A stretch of 50,449 nt of DNA from JBBIRT01 sp037441725 (GCA_037441725.1 JBBIRT010000004.1:1-50449), one strand, 5' to 3'; counted from the stretch's first letter, positions 1 through 9,395 are shown. Notes: generated by a model not told the origin, from the letters alone. Numbers and translations: made by a program.

Positions 1-1754
1 ATTAGATGGTCGGCAATTTCTCGTCTCAAACCAATTGTGTTCACAGGAGTAAAACGGGTCAGTTTCTTTAAGGCTGATAATTGGGTTCTTAAGGTATCGC
101 CTTGTGAAATGGCAGAGAAGACTTGCTCAGCAAAATTCTCTATCCGATAAAAGGCCCCATGGACGTAGACTTTGACCATAGCCTTCTGAATCTGTGCCTT
201 CTCATCCCCCGCTCGTTCCATGGATTTCATAGCCCTTAGCATGGCACTCTCCATGGCAAAGATTTCGATTACCATATTGCTTAACAATCCTAAGATTTCC
301 TGCTCCTCAGATAGTTTCATCAGATATTTTTGAGTAGCTGCGCCTGCAACCAAGAGGGTAATCTTTTTTGCCATCTCTACCATCTCATTCTGCATCGTCA
401 ACCTCTCTTCATCCATCTCAACTTTGGGTCTAAGGGTGAGGAGTTCGTTCGCTGCTTTCTGGGCAGCGGCAAGAATGGGGAGACGGTTCTTCATGGCTCG
501 TTTGGTCAACATATCCATGATGAGGAGACGATTGATCTCATTGGTTCCTTCCCAGATTCGGTTGATCCTTGAATCTCGATATCCCCGCTCAATCGCATAA
601 TCATGAATATAACCATACCCTCCATGGATTTGAAGGGCTTCATCAACAATATAGTCTAAAACCTCTGAAGAATAGATTTTGTTGATGGAATCTTCAATCG
701 CATATTCCTCTATCCCCTTTGCCATCTGAATCCCAACCTCTTCAGCCTGGTGGTTGATTTGAGAGAGAATGCGATCAACCAGGGCTGCTGTGCGATAAAC
801 CATACTCTCAACCGTAAAGATACGAATGGCCATCTCTGCAATCTTGTGTTTGATCAGACCGAATTCAGCAATTGGTTTTCCAAACTGAACCCTTTGCTTT
901 GCATAGGCTACAGCATCCTGAAGGGCATTCTTGGCAGATCCCACACAGCCTGCGCCCAGTTTAAAACGACCAATATTGAGTGTATTAAAGGCAACAATAT
1001 GTCCCTTCCCAACTTCTCCTAGGACATTCTCAATAGGAACCTTAGCTTCTGAGAAGATGACGCTTCGGGTAGAAGACCCTTTCATCCCCATCTTATTCTC
1101 CTCTTCATCTACCGAAACCCCTTCAAAATTTCGCTCTACAATAAAGGAAGTAAATTTATCTCCATCGACCTTTGCATAGGTAACAAAAAGATCAGCAAAC
1201 CCAGCATTGGAGATGAACTGTTTCTGACCATTCAGGATATAGTATTTACCATCTGGACTGAGGGTGGCGATGGTTTTGGAATTGAGGGCATCTGATCCTG
1301 CTTCAGGCTCAGTCAGAGCATAGGCCGTGATCATCTCGCCTGTGGCGATCTTTGGGAGGTATCTTTTCTTTTGATCTTTGTTTCCAAAAAAGATGATGGG
1401 AAGAGATCCAATGCCAGTATGTACCCCATAGGCCACCATAAAAGAGCCCCCTCCATAAGAGAGTTTCTCCATCATCAAGAGAACGCTCACCTTATCCAAT
1501 TCTTGGCCTCCATATTCCTCCGGGATATCTCCCGAAAGAAACCCTAATTCTCCAGCCTTCTTAACGAGGCTTGGTAGGAGTCCCTCCTTCTTCTCCTCAA
1601 TTTCATCGATGAGGGGTTGAACCTCGCCTACAATGAATTCTGTGGCTGCTTGAGCCATTAATCTCTGCTCCTCAGTAAATTCTTCTGGGGTAAAGATCTC
1701 CTGAGGCGAAATAGATTCGATGAGAAAAGACCCCCCTTTAATAAACTCATCCAT
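1..1754 (-). CDS. fadE: Acyl-CoA dehydrogenase, FadE type (partial, runs off left edge)
   Basis: Flavoprotein catalysing the first, alpha-beta oxidation step of acyl-CoA beta-oxidation. About 584 codons are visible from ATG at 1754 (RBS AAAGGAG just upstream); the C-terminus lies beyond base 1. Read on the minus strand, it has the N-terminal helical domain (IPEEYGGQ about residue 78), the middle beta domain (TEPEAGSD about 148), the FAD/ETF helix region (QRVQFGKPI about 287) and QIHGGYGY ... IWEGTNEI, whose Glu (about residue 402) is the expected catalytic base. A further C-terminal helical region follows, as in long FadE/VLCAD-like enzymes of about 590-600 aa. It starts 19 bp after the thiolase stop and is the last gene of a fadN-fadA-fadE arrangement like that of Bacillus subtilis. 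Chain-length specificity cannot be read from the sequence. Confidence 0.9.
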   Translation of the reverse strand, partial: MDEFIKGGSFLIESISPQEIFTPEEFTEEQRLMAQAATEFIVGEVQPLIDEIEEKKEGLLPSLVKKAGELGFLSGDIPEEYGGQELDKVSVLLMMEKLSYGGGSFMVAYGVHTGIGSLPIIFFGNKDQKKRYLPKIATGEMITAYALTEPEAGSDALNSKTIATLSPDGKYYILNGQKQFISNAGFADLFVTYAKVDGDKFTSFIVERNFEGVSVDEEENKMGMKGSSTRSVIFSEAKVPIENVLGEVGKGHIVAFNTLNIGRFKLGAGCVGSAKNALQDAVAYAKQRVQFGKPIAEFGLIKHKIAEMAIRIFTVESMVYRTAALVDRILSQINHQAEEVGIQMAKGIEEYAIEDSINKIYSSEVLDYIVDEALQIHGGYGYIHDYAIERGYRDSRINRIWEGTNEINRLLIMDMLTKRAMKNRLPILAAAQKAANELLTLRPKVEMDEERLTMQNEMVEMAKKITLLVAGAATQKYLMKLSEEQEILGLLSNMVIEIFAMESAMLRAMKSMERAGDEKAQIQKAMVKVYVHGAFYRIENFAEQVFSAISQGDTLRTQLSALKKLTRFTPVNTIGLRREIADHL

Positions 1755-1773
1755 GACAGACTCCTTTCTAATA

Positions 1774-3005
1774 TTATTCCAACTCAAAGATTCCAGCTGC
1801 TCCCATGCCTCCACCGATACACATGGTTACAAGTCCATAACGGACCTGGCGTCTTCTCATTTCGTAGAGCAGGGTGGTGGTCAATTTAGCTCCCGTACAT
1901 CCCAGGGGATGGCCCATGGCGATAGCCCCCCCATTGACATTTACAATATCTAAGTTTAACCCCAACTCCCTGATGACATAGAGTGATTGGGAAGCAAAGG
2001 CCTCATTTAATTCGATCAAACCAATCTCTGGGAGGGTGAGTCCTGCCTTTTTCAAGGCCTTAGGAACTGCATAGGCAGGACCTACTCCCATGATTTCAGG
2101 GGGAACCCCTGCCACAGCAAAGGATCGAAAGGTAGCCAATGGTTTTACTCCCATTTGATTCGCTTTTTCCCTCGACATTAAGACGAGTGCAGCAGCTCCA
2201 TCGCTTGTCTGAGATGCATTCCCTGCAGTCACTGTTCCTCTGGCTTTAAAGACAGGTTTAAGGGAAGCCATAGCTTCCAAAGAGGCATCAAATCGAATCC
2301 CTTCATCGGTATCAAAGATGACTTCCTTTACAAGGACCTTCCCCTCTCTATTTGTCTCTTTAATCTTGGCTGGGATGGGGAGGATCTCTTCTTTAAACTT
2401 ACCCTCTCGAATCGCTTTTGCGGCCTTTTGATGGCTCAAGAGAGCAAAACGGTCTTGTTCCTCTCTTGAAATTCCAAACCGCTCAGCTACGTTTTCAGCT
2501 GTCAGTCCCATAGAGATATAGGCCTGTGGGTTATGGTCAACCAGATAAGGATTGGGCGAGGGGGTCAGCCCCATAATGGGGACTTGACTCATGAACTCGG
2601 GGGGGGGGGGGGGGGGGGGGGGGGGGGCGGGGGGGGGGGGGGGGGGNNNNNNNNNNCCCCAGCAATCATTACCTCTGCCCCCCCAACCATGATTTCATAA
2701 GCTGCGGTGGCAATGGCTTGAAGCCCTGAAGAACAGAACCGATTGACTGTCTGGCCTGGTACGGAGTAAGGAAAACCTGCCCTTAGGGCCAGGACCCTCC
2801 CAAGATTCAATCCCTGATCCGATTCAGGGAAGGCACATCCAATCACAACATCATCAATCTCCTCGAATTTGAGGTTTGGAACTCTTGTTACAGCCTCTTT
2901 AATGATGAGAGCTCCTACATCGTCTGGACGGGTATCTTTTAGAATCCCCCTGGGGGCTTTTCCCACTGCCGTTCTCACTGCTGATACCACTACTGCCTCT
3001 CTCAT
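1774..3005 (-). CDS. fadA: Acetyl-CoA acyltransferase (thiolase), FadA type, interrupted by an assembly gap
   Basis: Thiolase performing the CoA-dependent cleavage that ends a beta-oxidation round. Both halves belong to one gene. The N-terminal part has NRFCSSGLQ with the nucleophilic Cys. The C-terminal part has NEAFA, GGAIAMGHPLGCTGA and MCIGGGMG, with the catalytic His and second Cys. The reading is broken at 2599-2656 by a G/C homopolymer and ten Ns. In the family the sequence across this point is normally GGxESMS; here it runs ...VMIAG, then the gap, then E-F-MSQVPIMG, so only a few residues are probably missing and the homopolymer is probably spurious. It lies 57 bp after the hydroxyacyl-CoA dehydrogenase and 19 bp before the acyl-CoA dehydrogenase. 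A real frameshift is unlikely but not excluded. Confidence 0.88.
2599..2656. other. Poly-G run plus 10-N scaffold gap (assembly artefact)
   Basis: A 48-base run of G with a single C at 2628 abuts ten Ns and sits at a strongly conserved point of the thiolase gene. Long G runs are a known artefact of two-colour short-read chemistry. The bases are therefore probably not genomic, and local coordinates inside the gene are unreliable. Confidence 0.9.
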
Positions 3006-3062
3006 TCCTGCCTCCCAAATTTAATCCCATGGTCCTCTTGAAATAAGAGGAGGTGAGATGGG

Positions 3063-5468
3063 TTAATTCCTTAAAGGTTTTCCAGTCCTAAGCATGTGTT
3101 GAATTCTTTCTTGAGTCTTTGGTTCTCCGCATAGGCTCAGGAAGGCCTCTCTTTCAAGATCCAGGATATATTGCTCTGTAACCTCAGTGCCATCGGGGAG
3201 GTTTCCTCCGGTCATCACATAGGCTAATTTTTTAGCAATATGTTCATCATATGGGGTGATATAACCTCCTTCCCTCCTATAAAAGAGTCCCATTTGAAAA
3301 AGGGCATACCCTTTTTCTCCGAGGACTTTAATCCGTTTAGGTCGGGGAGGTGAATACCCCTCTTCCACCAGGGAAAGGACTGCCTTTTTGGCTTCGTGAA
3401 GAAGATAGTCCCTATTGACCACGATTCGGTCTGTTGGTCTTAGATAACCCAATCTTTGAGAGTCCTTGGCACTGGTCCCCACTTTAGCCATGGCTATTGT
3501 CTCGAAGACTCGTCGAACGAATGGGAAATAGTCTGCTTCGACTTCTACAGGAATCGATTCAATGGAGCGGAGAAGCATTTCCTTGGTTCCTCCTCCAGCA
3601 GGGATCAGCCCAACCCCCACCTCCACTAATCCCATATAGGTTTCTGCTGCAGCGGTCATCTTCGTCGAAGAAAGGCAGATCTCACATCCTCCGGCCAATG
3701 TAAGACCAAAAGGAGCTGCGATCACTGGTTTTTCGAAATATTTTATGTCCATTAAAGCATCCTGAAATGCCTTAATCGAAATCTCTATATCTTCCCAATT
3801 TTCATCCTGAATTTCAAAGAGGATGAGCATCAGGTTGGCTCCTGCAGAAAAATTTTCTGCTTGATTCCCTATGACCAGACCCTCAAATTTTTCCTCAACT
3901 GTCTTTAGAGAATCCCTCATCATCTGGAGGGTATCCGTCCCGATCGTATTCATCTTGGAATGAAATTCAAGACAGGCCACGCCATCACCGAGATCAATCA
4001 AACTTGCTCCGGGGTTGGAGAGAATGGTCTTTTTTCTCTCTTTTAAACTCTTTAGGAGAATCACCTCAGGTTTTTCTTTTAGCTCCTGATATTGAACCGT
4101 GCCAAGGTCAAAGAAGAAAGTCCTTCCCTCCTTTTTTTCGTAAAAGGAAGAATAGCCTTGATTAAGAATCTGTTCTACCAGAGGTGGAATGGCTTCTCCT
4201 TCTTTCTCCATTCGCTTTAAAGAGGATTTCAAGCCAATAGCATCCCAAATCTCGAAGGGTCCCAATTCCCAGTTATACCCCCATTTCATGGCCTGATCGA
4301 TGCTAATCATATCATCAGAGATTTCAGGAATTTTCTCAGCCGAATAAAGAAGGGTCTTTTTCAAAATTTTCCATGCAAATTGGCCTCCTCGATCAGAACT
4401 TGAGATGAGGGTCTTGATCCGTTCTCTCACATCACCAATATTTTTAGCCATCTCTAAGGAGGGGAGATTCACCTTCTCTTGGGGGCGATAATCCAATCTC
4501 TCATAATCTAAGACTAAGGTCTCTTCCACGCCTTCCTTTTTTATCTTTTTGTAAAAGCCTTGTTTGGTCTTCTGACCTAACCATTGATTTTTAATCATCT
4601 GTTGTATAATAGGAGAAAGGGCAAAGTATTCCTTCTCTTTTCCATCAGGTAGAGTTTCATAGAGGTTTTTGGAAACCTGTGACAGGACATCAAGCCCGAC
4701 AAGGTCAGCAAGCTTGAAGGTTCCCAATTTTGGTCTTCCCAGAGGTGGGCCTGTAATCTGATCAACCTCTTCAATCCGATAACCCTCCTCCATGGTAGTT
4801 CTTATGGTTACGGCAGCGGCATAGGCCCCAATTCGATTGGCAATAAAATTGGGGGTATCTTTTGCACACACCACTCCCTTCCCTAATACCCTCTCACCCA
4901 TTTGTGACATTTGCTCAACAATTCTTTTCGAGGTTGAACGGGTGGGGATGATCTCAAGCAATTTCATATATCTTGGGGGATTAAAAAAATGGGTTCCTAA
5001 GAATCTTTCTTGGAAATCTTGAGGGAATCCCTCCCCGATCTTCTGGATGGAGATTCCAGAGGTATTGGTGCTGATGATGGCTTCATCTTTTAAATAGTGG
5101 ATCAGTCTTTTTAAAAGGTCTCTCTTTACGTTCAGATCTTCAATGATGGCCTCAATCACCCAATCTGCTTGTGAGACCCAGGAGAGGTCATCCTCAATGT
5201 TTCCAACGGTGATAAGCTCTGCATCTTCTTTTAAATAGAGTGAGGCAGGAGTGGATTCCTGAACTTTCTTCTTTCCCTGGATGGAAAAACGATTTCTCAC
5301 CTCCAGATGGGTGAGAGTCAACTTCTTCTTCTTTTCCTCATCGGTCATTTCGGTGGGAACAATATCAAGGAGGAAGGAAGGGATTCCCACGTTTGCCAAA
5401 TGTGCAGCAATAGCGCTTCCCATGATTCCTGCGCCTAACACGGCTACTTTCTTTATCTTCTGTTTCAT
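3063..5468 (-). CDS. fadN: 3-hydroxyacyl-CoA dehydrogenase / enoyl-CoA hydratase, FadN type
   Basis: Bifunctional beta-oxidation enzyme of 801 aa, hydrating enoyl-CoA and oxidising 3-hydroxyacyl-CoA with NAD. The order is FadN-like, with the dehydrogenase first, the reverse of FadB/FadJ. The N-terminal Rossmann motif is LGAGIMG (G12, G14, G17). The catalytic His is about residue 160 in GTHFFNPPRY, followed by the C-terminal dehydrogenase domains (LADLVGLDVL, then a second copy around WELGPFEIWDAIG). The C-terminal crotonase domain has ENFSAGANL and APFGLTLAGGCEI, which form the oxyanion-hole region, and GLVEVGVGLIPAGGG. The length matches FadN (about 790 aa). ATG at 5468 is followed directly by the Rossmann fold. 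It sits 94 bp downstream of a second thiolase and 57 bp upstream of fadA. Confidence 0.92.
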   Translation of the reverse strand: MKQKIKKVAVLGAGIMGSAIAAHLANVGIPSFLLDIVPTEMTDEEKKKKLTLTHLEVRNRFSIQGKKKVQESTPASLYLKEDAELITVGNIEDDLSWVSQADWVIEAIIEDLNVKRDLLKRLIHYLKDEAIISTNTSGISIQKIGEGFPQDFQERFLGTHFFNPPRYMKLLEIIPTRSTSKRIVEQMSQMGERVLGKGVVCAKDTPNFIANRIGAYAAAVTIRTTMEEGYRIEEVDQITGPPLGRPKLGTFKLADLVGLDVLSQVSKNLYETLPDGKEKEYFALSPIIQQMIKNQWLGQKTKQGFYKKIKKEGVEETLVLDYERLDYRPQEKVNLPSLEMAKNIGDVRERIKTLISSSDRGGQFAWKILKKTLLYSAEKIPEISDDMISIDQAMKWGYNWELGPFEIWDAIGLKSSLKRMEKEGEAIPPLVEQILNQGYSSFYEKKEGRTFFFDLGTVQYQELKEKPEVILLKSLKERKKTILSNPGASLIDLGDGVACLEFHSKMNTIGTDTLQMMRDSLKTVEEKFEGLVIGNQAENFSAGANLMLILFEIQDENWEDIEISIKAFQDALMDIKYFEKPVIAAPFGLTLAGGCEICLSSTKMTAAAETYMGLVEVGVGLIPAGGGTKEMLLRSIESIPVEVEADYFPFVRRVFETIAMAKVGTSAKDSQRLGYLRPTDRIVVNRDYLLHEAKKAVLSLVEEGYSPPRPKRIKVLGEKGYALFQMGLFYRREGGYITPYDEHIAKKLAYVMTGGNLPDGTEVTEQYILDLEREAFLSLCGEPKTQERIQHMLRTGKPLRN

Positions 5469-5562
5469 GGTTTAACCTCTTCTCCTGACCTTCTTGACTC
5501 AAAATTGAGGGATTCCTATTTCAGGATGGGGATGATTCTATCCACCATAACTTTGTCAAGAT

Positions 5563-6786
5563 CTATTTCCCCATGACTTGAACAATGGCCCCTTCTCCCT
5601 GAGCTAATCCTCCACAAATGGAGGCCACCCCCATTCCTCCACCCCTTCTTATCAGTTCATAGATTAGGGTCATTAAGATCCTTGCACCGCTAGCCCCCAC
5701 GGGATGGCCGATGGCAATGGCTCCACCATTCACATTCGTTTTTTCTAAAATGGATTTCATCTTCCTTGGGTTCCCGTCAGCCAAAATCTTTGCACTGACT
5801 AAAGGCATGGCTGCAAACGCCTCGTTGATTTCAATGAGGTCGATTTGATCAAGGTCCATTTGAGCCTTCTTTAAAACCCTTTGGATGGTGAATCCTGGAA
5901 TTGCGGCAAGAAGACGGGGGGTGGTTGCGGTTGCAACCATTGAGACAATTTTGGCTAATGGCTCAAGCCCCAACTCTCTTGCCTTCTTTTTACTCATGAT
6001 AAGGATGGCTGAAGCTCCTGTATCAAGGCCTGGAGCATTGCCAGCAGTTACAGTAGGGCTCCCATAGACCAAAGGAAGTTTTGAAAGCTTCTCAAGGGTG
6101 GTGTCAGGTTTGGGAAATTCATCTCTCTCAAAAAAGATCGGAGGGCCTTTTTTTTGCGGAATTTCAAGTCTCATCAACTCCTCCCCTATTTTAAACTTTC
6201 CTTCAGAAAAAGCCTTTGCATACTTCATCTGGCTTTGATAGGCCCATTGGTCTTGATCCTCTCGAGACACTCCATATTCAAGCGCTACCTCTCCGGCATC
6301 CACAGAGACGGGATTAAATCCTTTATAACCCAAGGCATGAATTCCATCGAATAATTCAATGGGCCCCAATCGGCTCCCCCAGCGAATGTGGGGAGGAACC
6401 AGCAATGGGGTACGGCTCATATTCTCTGCCCCCACTCCCAGGGCCACATCAATCTCTCCAGCCCGAATGGCTCTAAACCCCAATCTTACAGCAGCAAGCG
6501 ATGAACAACAGGCTCGATCCAGGGTGATGGAGATCGCATCAGGAGGCATTCCTGCTTTGAGCAAGGCCTGCCTCGCTGGGACATCGGTCTCCAGCGCAAC
6601 TTCAGCAGGGATGGCTGTCCCATAATAAGTCTCTTCAACCTCTTCCCCTTTTACCCTGACTCGGTTTAAAGCTTCACGAATGACCATGGCCCCGAGTTCA
6701 ATCGAAGGAATCTCTTTTAAAATTCCCCCAAATCTGCCAAATGGAGTCCTCACAGCACTGACCACCACCACCTCATTTTCTTCCAT
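5563..6786 (-). CDS. Acetyl-CoA C-acetyltransferase (thiolase)
   Basis: Second thiolase of the cluster, 407 aa, either condensing or cleaving short-chain acyl-CoAs. The N-terminal motif LDRACCSSLAA carries the nucleophile at about C93, where the usual CxSG reads CCSS. The C-terminal half has INEAFAAMP, NVNGGAIAIGHPVGASG with the catalytic His, and ASICGGLAQG with the second Cys. It starts at ATG 6786 behind RBS GGAGGATTAA and reads toward fadN. With fadA it gives two thiolases in one operon, perhaps splitting long- and short-chain (acetoacetyl-CoA) duties, though that division is inferred. It lies 185 bp downstream of livF across a scaffold gap. Confidence 0.9.
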   Translation of the reverse strand: MEENEVVVVSAVRTPFGRFGGILKEIPSIELGAMVIREALNRVRVKGEEVEETYYGTAIPAEVALETDVPARQALLKAGMPPDAISITLDRACCSSLAAVRLGFRAIRAGEIDVALGVGAENMSRTPLLVPPHIRWGSRLGPIELFDGIHALGYKGFNPVSVDAGEVALEYGVSREDQDQWAYQSQMKYAKAFSEGKFKIGEELMRLEIPQKKGPPIFFERDEFPKPDTTLEKLSKLPLVYGSPTVTAGNAPGLDTGASAILIMSKKKARELGLEPLAKIVSMVATATTPRLLAAIPGFTIQRVLKKAQMDLDQIDLIEINEAFAAMPLVSAKILADGNPRKMKSILEKTNVNGGAIAIGHPVGASGARILMTLIYELIRRGGGMGVASICGGLAQGEGAIVQVMGK

Positions 6787-6934
6787 TTAATCCTCCAATC
6801 GTGGTAAAGGTTCAAGAATTCCGGGGTTCCAGGGGGCGAAGATTGATTGGGAGGGTTTTCATTATCCCCTCGCTATTTAAATCAGAGATAAATTGGTTAT
6901 AAGAACAAACTCACACCGCAATTGTGATGGTACG

Positions 6935-6944
6935 NNNNNNNNNN
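6935..6944. other. Scaffold gap (10 N)
   Basis: Ten Ns lie between livF and the thiolase gene, so the true distance between the liv and fad blocks is unknown. A promoter or terminator could be hidden here. Confidence 0.95.
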
Positions 6945-6971
6945 ATCTTGATCTTAATGAGAGAAAGAAAT

Positions 6972-7670
6972 CTATACCAGGAGATATTTTTTTCTCACTT
7001 CCTCATTGTCCCTTAATTCTTCTATTGTTCCTTTGAAACAAATTTTTCCATCATCAATGATATACCCCCGATTGCTCAGCCTCAAGGCGGATCTCACATT
7101 CTGTTCAGCCAATAAAACCGTCAATCCTTTCTCTTTCAACTTCCCAATTTGTTCCTCTAAGAGACGAACAAGGGAAGGGGCAAGGCCTTCAAAGGGTTCA
7201 TCGAGAAGGAGGAGATCAGGGTTTCCCATCAACGCCCTCCCGATCGCTAACATCTTCTGTTCTCCCCCACTCAAATAGCCTCCCTTGCGTGATTCTATGG
7301 ATTTTAAGGCAGGAAACAACTCAAACACTTTCTCTTTATTCCATCCTCCTCCTTTAGCCCTCCTTATAGCAATCTCTAAATTTTCACCCACGGTGAGGTC
7401 TGCAAAAATCCTTCTATCGTCAGGGACGTAACTAATTCCCTTTCGAGCCAACCAGAACGGTTCGATCCCTATAATCTCCTCTTCCTTATATTTGATAGAC
7501 CCTCGTCGGGGAGGTGTCAGTCCGATGATACTCTTCATGGTGGTGGTTTTTCCCGCTCCATTCCGTCCCAACAGGCAGACCACTTCTCCAAGACCCACTC
7601 GGATTGAAACTCCAAAAAGAATATGACTTAAGCCGTAATAGGTGTGGATATCCTCCACTTCAAGCATCAT
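6972..7670 (-). CDS. livF: Branched-chain-type ABC transporter ATP-binding protein LivF
   Basis: One of the two cytoplasmic ATPases of a Liv-type importer, 232 aa. Walker A is LLGRNGAGKTT, the signature is LSGGEQK, and Walker B is DLLLLDEPFEGLAP, followed by the switch region LLAEQN. The length and the EPFEGLAP sequence are typical of LivF. The start overlaps the livG stop by four bases (ATGA-type coupling) behind a GGAGGTGA ribosome site. Because the operon continues into beta-oxidation genes, the substrate may be a carboxylic or aromatic acid rather than leucine; this is inference from context only. Confidence 0.93.
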   Translation of the reverse strand: MMLEVEDIHTYYGLSHILFGVSIRVGLGEVVCLLGRNGAGKTTTMKSIIGLTPPRRGSIKYKEEEIIGIEPFWLARKGISYVPDDRRIFADLTVGENLEIAIRRAKGGGWNKEKVFELFPALKSIESRKGGYLSGGEQKMLAIGRALMGNPDLLLLDEPFEGLAPSLVRLLEEQIGKLKEKGLTVLLAEQNVRSALRLSNRGYIIDDGKICFKGTIEELRDNEEVRKKYLLV

Positions 7671-8404
7671 TCACCTCCCAGATAGGCTTCCTGAACTTCT
7701 TGATTATTTTTTACCTCTTCCGGACTTCCCTGAAGGAGGGTTTGTCCCTGACGCATCACCATGATACTTTGGGCAATCGAGAAGACAAGATCCATGTCAT
7801 GCTCACAAAATAAAATGGTTAATCCTTGGGTATAGGCTAATTTTTTAATCAGTTCGATTGTAGTGTAGGTTTCTTCAGGAGACATTCCAGCGGTGGGTTC
7901 ATCCAAGATCAGTAGTTCAGGCTGAGTGCCTAAGGCAATGGCGATCTCCAATATCTTCTGGTCGCCGTGAGAGAGTGACCCTGCCATAGTTTTGTCCTTT
8001 TCTAATAGGCCCACGGTTTCCAAGATGGTTCTGGTTTCTTTGATTGCAAGGTTTTGAGCCGGGGTGAGAAGTTTTAAGTTTTTTCTTTGATGGGAAAGTA
8101 CAGAGACCTGAACATTTCCGAAAACAGTGAGCCGGGGAAAGATGTTCACGATCTGATAAGATCGAGAGATACCCTTCCTATTGATTTGATAGGAGGGAAG
8201 TTCACTGATGTCCTCTCCTTTAAAGAGAATTCTTCCCTTATCCCTCTTGAGGACTCCTGTGATTAGATTGAATAAGGTTGTTTTTCCAGCACCATTTGGA
8301 CCAATAACTGCCACAATCTCTCCTTTCTTTACCGTGAGATTGGCCCCATTTACCGCCTTAAAGTTATCAAACGATTTTTCTACGGCCTCTACTCTTAGCA
8401 TCAA
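7667..8404 (-). CDS. livG: Branched-chain-type ABC transporter ATP-binding protein LivG
   Basis: Second ATPase of the Liv-type importer, 245 aa. Walker A is VIGPNGAGKTT, the signature is variant (LSHGDQK instead of LSGGQ), Walker B is ELLILDEPTAGMSP, and the switch His is in LFCEHDMDLV. SRSYQIVNIFPRLTV corresponds to the LivG R(T/S)FQ(I/N)..LF..LTV signature. It overlaps livM upstream and livF downstream by four bases each, so the three genes are translationally coupled. Confidence 0.93.
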   Translation of the reverse strand: MMLRVEAVEKSFDNFKAVNGANLTVKKGEIVAVIGPNGAGKTTLFNLITGVLKRDKGRILFKGEDISELPSYQINRKGISRSYQIVNIFPRLTVFGNVQVSVLSHQRKNLKLLTPAQNLAIKETRTILETVGLLEKDKTMAGSLSHGDQKILEIAIALGTQPELLILDEPTAGMSPEETYTTIELIKKLAYTQGLTILFCEHDMDLVFSIAQSIMVMRQGQTLLQGSPEEVKNNQEVQEAYLGGE

Positions 8405-9258
8405 TTCATGATCTCCCTGGAGAGGTCTTTAATTCGAGGTTTTAATTTCTCCTGTAAAAACCCCATAATCCCCTCGGGTAAAAAGAAGATCAGAAGAATT
8501 AATACGATCCCCAAAATCAAAGTCCAATATTCTGTGAAGATCCCGACAAACGTTCTTAAAATGACCATCATGGTTGCTCCTAACACAGGCCCAATAAAAG
8601 TAAACCATCCTCCTAAGAGACACATGATAAAGACCTCAAGGGATAATGTCCAAAAGAGTAATTCGGTGTAGACCGATCGTTCCAACACCACGAAGAGGAC
8701 CCCTGCAATTCCTGCAAAAAAGGAGGCTATCACAATAGCAATGAGTTGATATTGCTGGACATTGAGACCAATGGCCTCACATCTCTGGGGATTGTCACGA
8801 ATCGCTCGAAGGGTATTCCCAAAAGGGGATTTTAAGATCATATACATTAGAATCATACAAATGAAGAATAGGATCAGAATAAATAAATAGGAATTTTTTA
8901 ACGGAGATAGGATGGAAGGCATAGGGATGCCTGAAATTCCATCGTCCCCTCCGGTAAAGCTATACCATCGAAAAACGATCGCCCAGATCAGAGAGCCTAG
9001 GGAGATCTGCAACATTCCGAAATAGAGACGACTCAATCGGACACAAAATCCCCCAATGACTAAGCCCACAATGGCAGCCGCAATTGGTCCTGCCATAAAA
9101 CCTGTCCATATGGGAAGGGATGTTTTTTTTAGCATCAAAGCAGTGGTATAGGCGGCCACTCCGTAAAAAACACCGTGATGAAATTGAAAGAGCCCCCCAT
9201 GACCGACTACAAGATTAAGACTCATGGCCAGAAGGGAGGTAACATAAATCAACGCCAA
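8401..9258 (-). CDS. livM: Branched-chain-type ABC transporter permease LivM
   Basis: Membrane permease of the Liv-type importer, 285 aa from TTG at 9258. It has many hydrophobic segments, the family motif NLVVGHGGLFQFHHGVFYGVAAY near the N-terminus (split by family numbering as NLVVGHGGL then FYGVAAY), and the coupling segment FGNTLRAIRDNPQRCEAIGL about residue 150. The usual LivM N-terminus (hydrophobic stretch plus PLFLPTYYIYI) is encoded in the same frame further upstream but is cut by a TAG codon at 9331-9333; a TTG with a good ribosome site (AAAGGAAAG) lies at 9363. Either the gene starts internally at 9258, or the amber is a mutation or consensus error and the true start is 9363. It overlaps livG by four bases. 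Confidence 0.85.
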   Translation of the reverse strand: MALIYVTSLLAMSLNLVVGHGGLFQFHHGVFYGVAAYTTALMLKKTSLPIWTGFMAGPIAAAIVGLVIGGFCVRLSRLYFGMLQISLGSLIWAIVFRWYSFTGGDDGISGIPMPSILSPLKNSYLFILILFFICMILMYMILKSPFGNTLRAIRDNPQRCEAIGLNVQQYQLIAIVIASFFAGIAGVLFVVLERSVYTELLFWTLSLEVFIMCLLGGWFTFIGPVLGATMMVILRTFVGIFTEYWTLILGIVLILLIFFLPEGIMGFLQEKLKPRIKDLSREIMN

Positions 9259-9330
9259 GATATATATATAATATGTGGGTAGAAATAGGGGCTGAATAAG
9301 AATAATGAAAAAAAGGCCTCCCGAAAGTCC

Positions 9331-9363
9331 CTACCATTTTGGAGCAATGATCTCCTTAGTCAA
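9331..9363 (-). other. In-frame amber codon in the apparent livM N-terminus
   Basis: Minus strand from TTG 9363 reads M-T-K-E-I-I-A-P-K-W-stop, with TAG at 9331-9333, then stays open in the same frame as livM (GLSGGLFFII ... PLFLP). The upstream AAAGGAAAG is a credible ribosome site for TTG 9363. Nearby genes (the thiolase at 5563 and livF at 6972) end in TAG, so TAG is a normal stop here and recoding is unlikely. Confidence 0.6.
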
Positions 9364-9377
9364 TTTTCTTTCCTTTC

Positions 9378-9395
9378 GCCCCTTTTAAAGGGGGC
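9378..9395. other. Short GC-rich palindrome between livH and livM
   Basis: GCCCCTTTTAAAGGGGGC folds on itself with one G-T wobble. It lies 23-40 bp after the livH stop. A very similar palindrome sits at the same position after the gene ending at 39478. It may be an intra-operon RNA hairpin; there is no T tract typical of a terminator. Confidence 0.45.

Noticed and set aside
9331..9333. Pyrrolysine or other amber recoding
   Set aside because: Genes in the same cluster, for example at 5563 and 6972, end with TAG, and no suppressor tRNA or pyl gene is visible.
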